Shown piece by piece: positions 58,998-64,000 of a stretch of DNA of 64,000 nucleotides. The DNA is from Spinacia oleracea (taxonomy: Eukaryota; Streptophyta; Magnoliopsida; Caryophyllales; Amaranthaceae): the NCBI RefSeq assembly GCF_020520425.1, contig NC_079491.1, forward strand, positions 1,426,001 through 1,490,000, given 5' to 3'. The first letter of the stretch is position 1. Each line of letters begins with the position of its first letter. Position numbers and translations under genes: made by a program. The notes under the pieces are model-generated. The model had not been told where the DNA came from. It did no database searches and was given only the letters and a program-made list of their open reading frames with translations.

Positions 58998-61900
58998 CTA
59001 GAAAGTCCTCGAGAATTTCCTGATCTCGTGAATAATTAATTGAATGGAGACGAGATCCTTGTTCAATGCAGAACCACCCTGCACCTTCTTTACACACTCG
59101 GACAAGCGTGTGTAGTAAAGCAGCAACTGAGTTAGTGATGTTCTTAAAATCTCCATGCCGCACAAGAAGTTGCTGAAGGATGTAATCACGTCTTTGTGCA
59201 TCAGCTCGATTGTATCCTTCCATCTACTAGCAAAGTCCTTCACGAGTGGCTCAACTTCATTGACTGATATGGCCTTCTCAGAACTCGAACTTGGATCCTC
59301 AGCTAATCGATTATTTACCAAACAAACCAGCATTAATTCAAAATTTTATAATTAGTATCCAGGAAGCAAAGGAGATTAAAAGCAAAGGGTATTTCACACA
59401 AAAATCACCGGTATAAAACTAGAGTTTTCACTTATCCAAATTAAAGGTTAACGGCTTGTTTGGTAGCCGGTAATAAGTGGTCGGAATGGGATTAAATCTA
59501 AGTAATAAGTGGTCGGAATGGGAATAAATCTAAGTGTAATTTGGCAAGAAAATAGCATCATGATGTCCATGGTAATGAAATTTTGTCTCAAACTTGTTTT
59601 ATTTCATAACAAGAAAATAGCATCACTCTTTGTCAATGGTAAGCAAAGGGCATTCACACAAAATCACTGGTATAAATCTAGAGTTTTCACTTTTCAAATT
59701 AAAGGTATACTAAAGGCCTGTTTGGTAGCCGGTAATAAATTGTGGGAATGGAAATAAAGGTAAGTGTAATTTGGCAAGAAAATAGCATCATGATGTCCAT
59801 GGTAATGAAATTTTGTCTCAAACTTGTTGTTTTTCTTCATAAATTTCCATTCCCACCTAATACCACTCCTCAAATGGCAATGGATGGTATAATGGATGGT
59901 AATGAAATTTATAAAGAAAAAGAGATAATTTTGAGGGAACTAGCATTACCATGGGAATGAATATTGATTTTCCTTTACAAATTTACATACAAATTCATTC
60001 TCATTGACACCATTTATGGCCGGCTGCCAAACAATTTACACCCATTGCACTCATATCATAGACCGAAACAAAAAATCAGGTACTCTTACTCCTTCTGTCC
60101 CATATTTTATCTTCTTGTTAGGGTTTTTACTATTATTTAGGATGCAGGAATGCTTAAGCGATAACATATCATAACTTGTAAGCAGTTCTGTTTATTTTAT
60201 TTTATTTTATTTTATTTTATGAAACAGAAGTTTTGTTTAATTTACTGGACGAAGAAAACACGCATCTGCATCTCAAAATACTCACATGCCCTGGTCTTCA
60301 CAAACTTGATCAGATCACTGAAGTGCTCCAGCAGTAGTTCTTCCTGTATAAACAACGTAACAATCAGTGTTCATGCAACCACATCAAACTACAGAGTCAA
60401 AACCACAAACAAAATCAAATAAGTAAAAAATTGAGAGCTAACATGAAAATTCTTAACATCAAAAAAAGTAAAATCCATAGAACTTTATGCTGGCTACTCA
60501 CCACGTATATAGTCGTTTGGCTCTTCAAAACCTCCTCAAAATGGATTTGAATCTTACCACCATCAGGACCAGCTTCCTAAATTTAGACAAAAACAACATA
60601 AATTATGAAATGAGACTCTCAGTTGAAGCAGGTTGTCTATCAACAAAATAACCACTCGCACCTTTAAGACAGCAATCGTCATATCGTAGTTGTTTATAAG
60701 AAACACACTCTGCAGTTTGGATTTAAGAAACTGTGTGGATAGCTTCATAATCAAATCATCAACTGCCATTCTAAGTCTTTCCAAGTTCATCTCCAGCTGA
60801 AAAGAAACAGCAAGCAATTGTTCACACTGCACAGGTTACAGGGGTGAGAATTCTTGGAGCTAGGATTAGAAATTAGCAGACCTGGCCATCTCCATAGTCA
60901 ACATTGAGATGAATGAGGGAAGCGGTAAACTCAGCATAACGCCTCATAACATAGTGAGGACGAACATCATCTTCCCACAACGTTTTCACATTTGCATTAC
61001 GTAGACTGTTGATGTGCATGTCAAATACCATCTTAAAACGGGGCCATAGTGCAATGTTCACCTGGGCACATAAAAAGGTACCAGGAAACAATAAAGTTGT
61101 ACTTGTACTTGAAACAAGGAAGTTCGAAGGCTCAAGTTGCAGAAAAATATTGATGCAAAGCACTTAAAAAGGAGAAATCAACCTTCCAGTTAAAGGAGGT
61201 AGTCTTTTGTACTAACGCTCTGTTTGGTTTGGTGTAAAACGTTTTCAGTGCAAAATGATTTTCCATGGAAAACACAATATCAAACTAATTTTCCTTTGTT
61301 TGGTTGCTTAACAGAAAATGAAAGAAGATGGTGAAGATTGAGGGGAAGAAGGGAGAGGGAGGTAAGGAAGAAAGGTACAAAAGTGGTTTTCCTCCCTTGC
61401 AAATGGAAAAGGTTTTTCCTCCTTTGAGGGAGTTATGGAAAATTGTTTTCCATCCCTTACCAAACCAAACAACGTAAAATGATTGAAAAGGGGAAAACCG
61501 TTTTCCATGGAAACGTTTTACACCCTACCAAACGGAGCCTAAGTGATTTATGGCAATAGAAGTTACTTAAAAGAAATACACACCTTATCCAAGTATGAGT
61601 CCAGGCAAGGAATCCGCCTTCTTGACATGATAAGCTGAAATAAAGATAAGAGTCAATTGATATGATAGCAGTCACAGGTATACAAGAAAATGGTAATTAG
61701 GTGTAATAGATGAGTACCTGGTGCTGATGGGTAAGGCGAATCATGAGCATTAGGCCGATGGCGTCAAAAGAATTTGACAAGATTGCGTTGAAGTGCTCAT
61801 CGATAACTGCAAATGGACCTGCCAGAACGGAGCAATTTTATTAGTGAAAGGGATGATACCTTGCACAGAGTAACTTATTTCGTATCCCTATTTCAATTTT

Positions 61901-63735
61901 CCTTGTTTTTCCCTATTCATACAATACTTTCCCATTGCAAAACTCCAGAATACCCCCCAAGACGCAACTTCTACTCCAATTGAGAGATAACAACTTGATT
62001 AGTTGATTGCTTGAAAAAACAAAAAGTTCAACCTCATTTGTCCCACATAACGGGTCAATGACATACGTGGATAAGACTATTTTATCTCTTAAATCTTTAA
62101 TGTGGCTAATAATGTAGAATGTCTTAAATCTACCAACTAATCCCTGCTAATCCCGATTCACACGATATTTTTTTTTCAGGATATCACCATTACTGGAATT
62201 CTTTAAATAAATGAATAACCTGGATGACTACCTGCAAATATGTCAGAAAACAAGGACTCTTCCCCGAAAAATTCATCGCAGAAAAGATACCTGGAAGGTA
62301 ACAGGTTTGATCAAGCTACGCCATTACAAAAAAACTCAAACAGAAGTAATCGTCATTAAAGTGTAATTATGCAAATTGGCGTTCTGGTGCATACTCAGAA
62401 CTGGCAGTGTCCATCAAGAGCTTATGCAGGCTCCGGAAAAGAACTTCATAAGGATATCTCTGAGAACTTGCTTCTGCTATATGAGGAATCAATGCAGGTT
62501 GATCAATTTCCTGAAGGCGGCATACATTTAAAAGGTTTGGTCAATATCAAGCAAATAACACATTCCAGCATTAAATGATAGAATCGTGACAAAAAGCCAA
62601 CAGAATATAAAGTTTATAAGAGAAGGAGACAAATGCAGTAACAGGAATTCTCTTGCTAAACCTCAATGAACAAAGAGCTAATCTACAAATTAGCTCTCTT
62701 CTGAAAAGATAAATGGTATGCTGTGAGTTTTAATCGTACTATTATGTAATGCATAAATTCATTGAAAATAAGAGTTAGGGGCAAACAACAATAAGAAGAA
62801 CAAAACTGTAAGTCCCATTGCACGTAACATGTAGGGAGGAATAATATACACTGTATCGCTCTTACACCAGAGTAGTAAAGCAACTGCCAACTATTAAACA
62901 GTTGCCTTGCATTATTATATTGAAAGGGAAGTCCGCGTATGAATTCGACAGCTGCAATATTTTGCCCAAAATATTTCTCAAAGTCTAAAACACATAAAAT
63001 AAACTCTTATCAAGATAAGTGCTCGCACTTCAATGGGATGAAACAAGGGAACTTATCAGGCATAAAAGCATCCTTTTAATGCCATAAATATTTCAAAATC
63101 AGCTTTTGCAAATTTTGGTAGAAACTAGGATAAAAATTTTAGTGAAATGAAAAGCAGTGCCTAACTTCAGTGATAAGTGATAACAACTACGTTTGAACCA
63201 TCAAGCAATTCACACTTCTGCCTAAACCACTACAAGTATGAGAAAACAAGTAATGGAGATCTAAACGTACAACAAGCACTCAGGAAAAAAAAATGCACCA
63301 GACAGCAACAAATAATCAAAACACCAAACCGCTAATGAGAAGTAACCATGAAAAAGTCACTATAGAACAAACCTTTAAAATGTGTATTCTATCCCCCAGA
63401 GAAAAAACAGAAGAACGGTTCTTCAAAGGCTCTCTTCTGGTTGAGAAGAGACTGGTGCCTCTGGCTTCAACACCAATCAAATCATTGGACGTTGCTATAT
63501 CAAGCTGCAGTTTCTCCAAGGCTTGTATATAAGCACGGAAATGTGCACTCAAAACCTGTTACATTGGCAAACCTGAGATTTTAATGACCTGTTAAAGGAA
63601 AATATTTACAACTTTTGGGGGCTCAACTAGCTACTGTTTTTGTCAATATTCACCTTGTTCATTGTATCAAGGTAAGCTGCACGGGCTTCTGTATACACCT
63701 CCTTGCCATGTTCTTTAAGAAATGCAATAACGTAC
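58998..63735 (-). CDS. VPS52: VPS52 (GARP/EARP subunit), C-terminal part
   Basis: Eleven exons on the minus strand: 63735-63654, 63555-63373, 62510-62395, 62290-62232, 61818-61718, 61634-61584, 61061-60882, 60796-60662, 60576-60502, 60343-60286 and 59302-58998. They encode the last 447 residues; the 5' exons lie beyond the window. Diagnostic blocks are MNKVLSAHFRAYIQALEKLQ, EIDQPALIPHIAEASSQRYP, FCDEFFGEES, LIMSRRRIPCLDSYLDK, WPRFKMVFDMHINSLRNANV, MRRYAEFTASLIHLNVDYGD and the end ALNKDLVSIQLIIHEIRKFS plus RTF. This is VPS52, called POK in Arabidopsis (about 707 residues from memory), which tethers endosome-derived vesicles at the Golgi and is needed for pollen-tube growth. All phases agree and no lesion is seen. 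The first listed exon starts in mid-codon, so the frame continues upstream. Confidence 0.94.
59375..60035. repeat. tandem duplication and inverted-repeat MITE in the last VPS52 intron
   Basis: Copies at about 59375-59600 and 59642-59830 share AGCAAAGGG, CTAGAGTTTTCACTT, TGTTTGGTAGCCGGTAATAA and TGGCAAGAAAATAGCATCAT. The GTTTGGTAGCCGG word is answered in inverse near 60015-60031 (CCGGCTGCCAAAC). This suggests a Tourist-like element, about 59460-60035, whose left part was duplicated. Confidence 0.75.
61216..61539. repeat. Tourist-type MITE in a VPS52 intron
   Basis: Ends CGCTCTGTTTGG and GGCTCCGTTTGG (read inwards), then GGTGTAAAACGTTTTC-like inverted repeats on both sides. Flanked by TAA (61213-61215 and 61540-61542). 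It fits the PIF/Harbinger Tourist group. Confidence 0.87.
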
Positions 63736-64000
63736 CTGCATGTTAACATTCAAATATCATTCTGCATGAACTTTACTTACATCCCAACAAAATTATTCTA
63801 GGAATACCACTCAAAGCGTAACAAATGATGAAAATATTCACACTATATAACTTAAGATTCAGAATTGTCATTCAAGACAACAAATTAATCAAACACATTA
63901 AGCGAACGTATATTCCATTTTGTGTCACGGATATCAAGTATAAAAAAAACAAGTTATTGCATCATGAATAAGTTAAACAGATCAAACAGATGAAAAGAGA
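63736..64000. other. VPS52 intron running off the right edge
   Basis: AT-rich sequence upstream (in transcript sense) of the first recognised VPS52 exon. I find no further exon before the end of the window; the next upstream exon must end two bases into a codon. Confidence 0.6.

Overview
The window is plant nuclear DNA: genes are split by AT-rich GT-AG introns and intergenic space is full of small transposons. The gene content is that of a eudicot. The sequence style (frequent 'tactccgta' strings, dense Stowaway-type MITEs, tRNA-derived SINEs) suggests an Amaranthaceae/Chenopodiaceae genome such as spinach, beet or quinoa; that assignment is an inference.

Layout. (1) 3740-8215, minus: plastid galactolipase of the PLIP2/PLIP3 class, five exons. 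(2) 8.2-15.8 kb: intergenic; several MITEs and a 1.9-kb Pack-MULE carrying pieces of a WEB-family coiled-coil gene. (3) 15798-24406, minus: ten-exon ERdj3B, an ER-lumen DnaJ co-chaperone, with a perfect ER-stress element upstream. (4) 24.4-38.2 kb: gene-poor; SINEs, a 5'-truncated LINE, and a Helitron inserted in a Stowaway-like MITE. (5) 38252-43310, plus: a subgroup-7 R2R3-MYB (flavonol regulator class), followed by an eight-unit array of about 154 bp. (6) 45-48.3 kb: SINEs, duplicated segments and hairpins. (7) 48611-51377, plus: a berberine-bridge-enzyme-like FAD oxidase. (8) 53762-57386, minus: a conserved plant protein I cannot name. (9) 58998 to the right edge, minus: the C-terminal two thirds of VPS52, a GARP/EARP tethering subunit.

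The genes look like unrelated neighbours rather than a pathway cluster. All exon joins given were checked for phase and GT/AG borders.

The most interesting observation is intron 1 of the BBE-like gene. It equals one hAT-like MITE (378 bp) plus one copy of its 8-bp target duplication. The duplicated octamer contains CAG|GT and supplies both splice junctions, so splicing restores the uninterrupted reading frame. This looks like a recently born, transposon-made intron, and a second element with a perfect 8-bp duplication is nested inside it. Also notable are two SINEs whose unoccupied sites survive in nearby duplicate copies, the Pack-MULE gene capture, and the Helitron-in-MITE nest.
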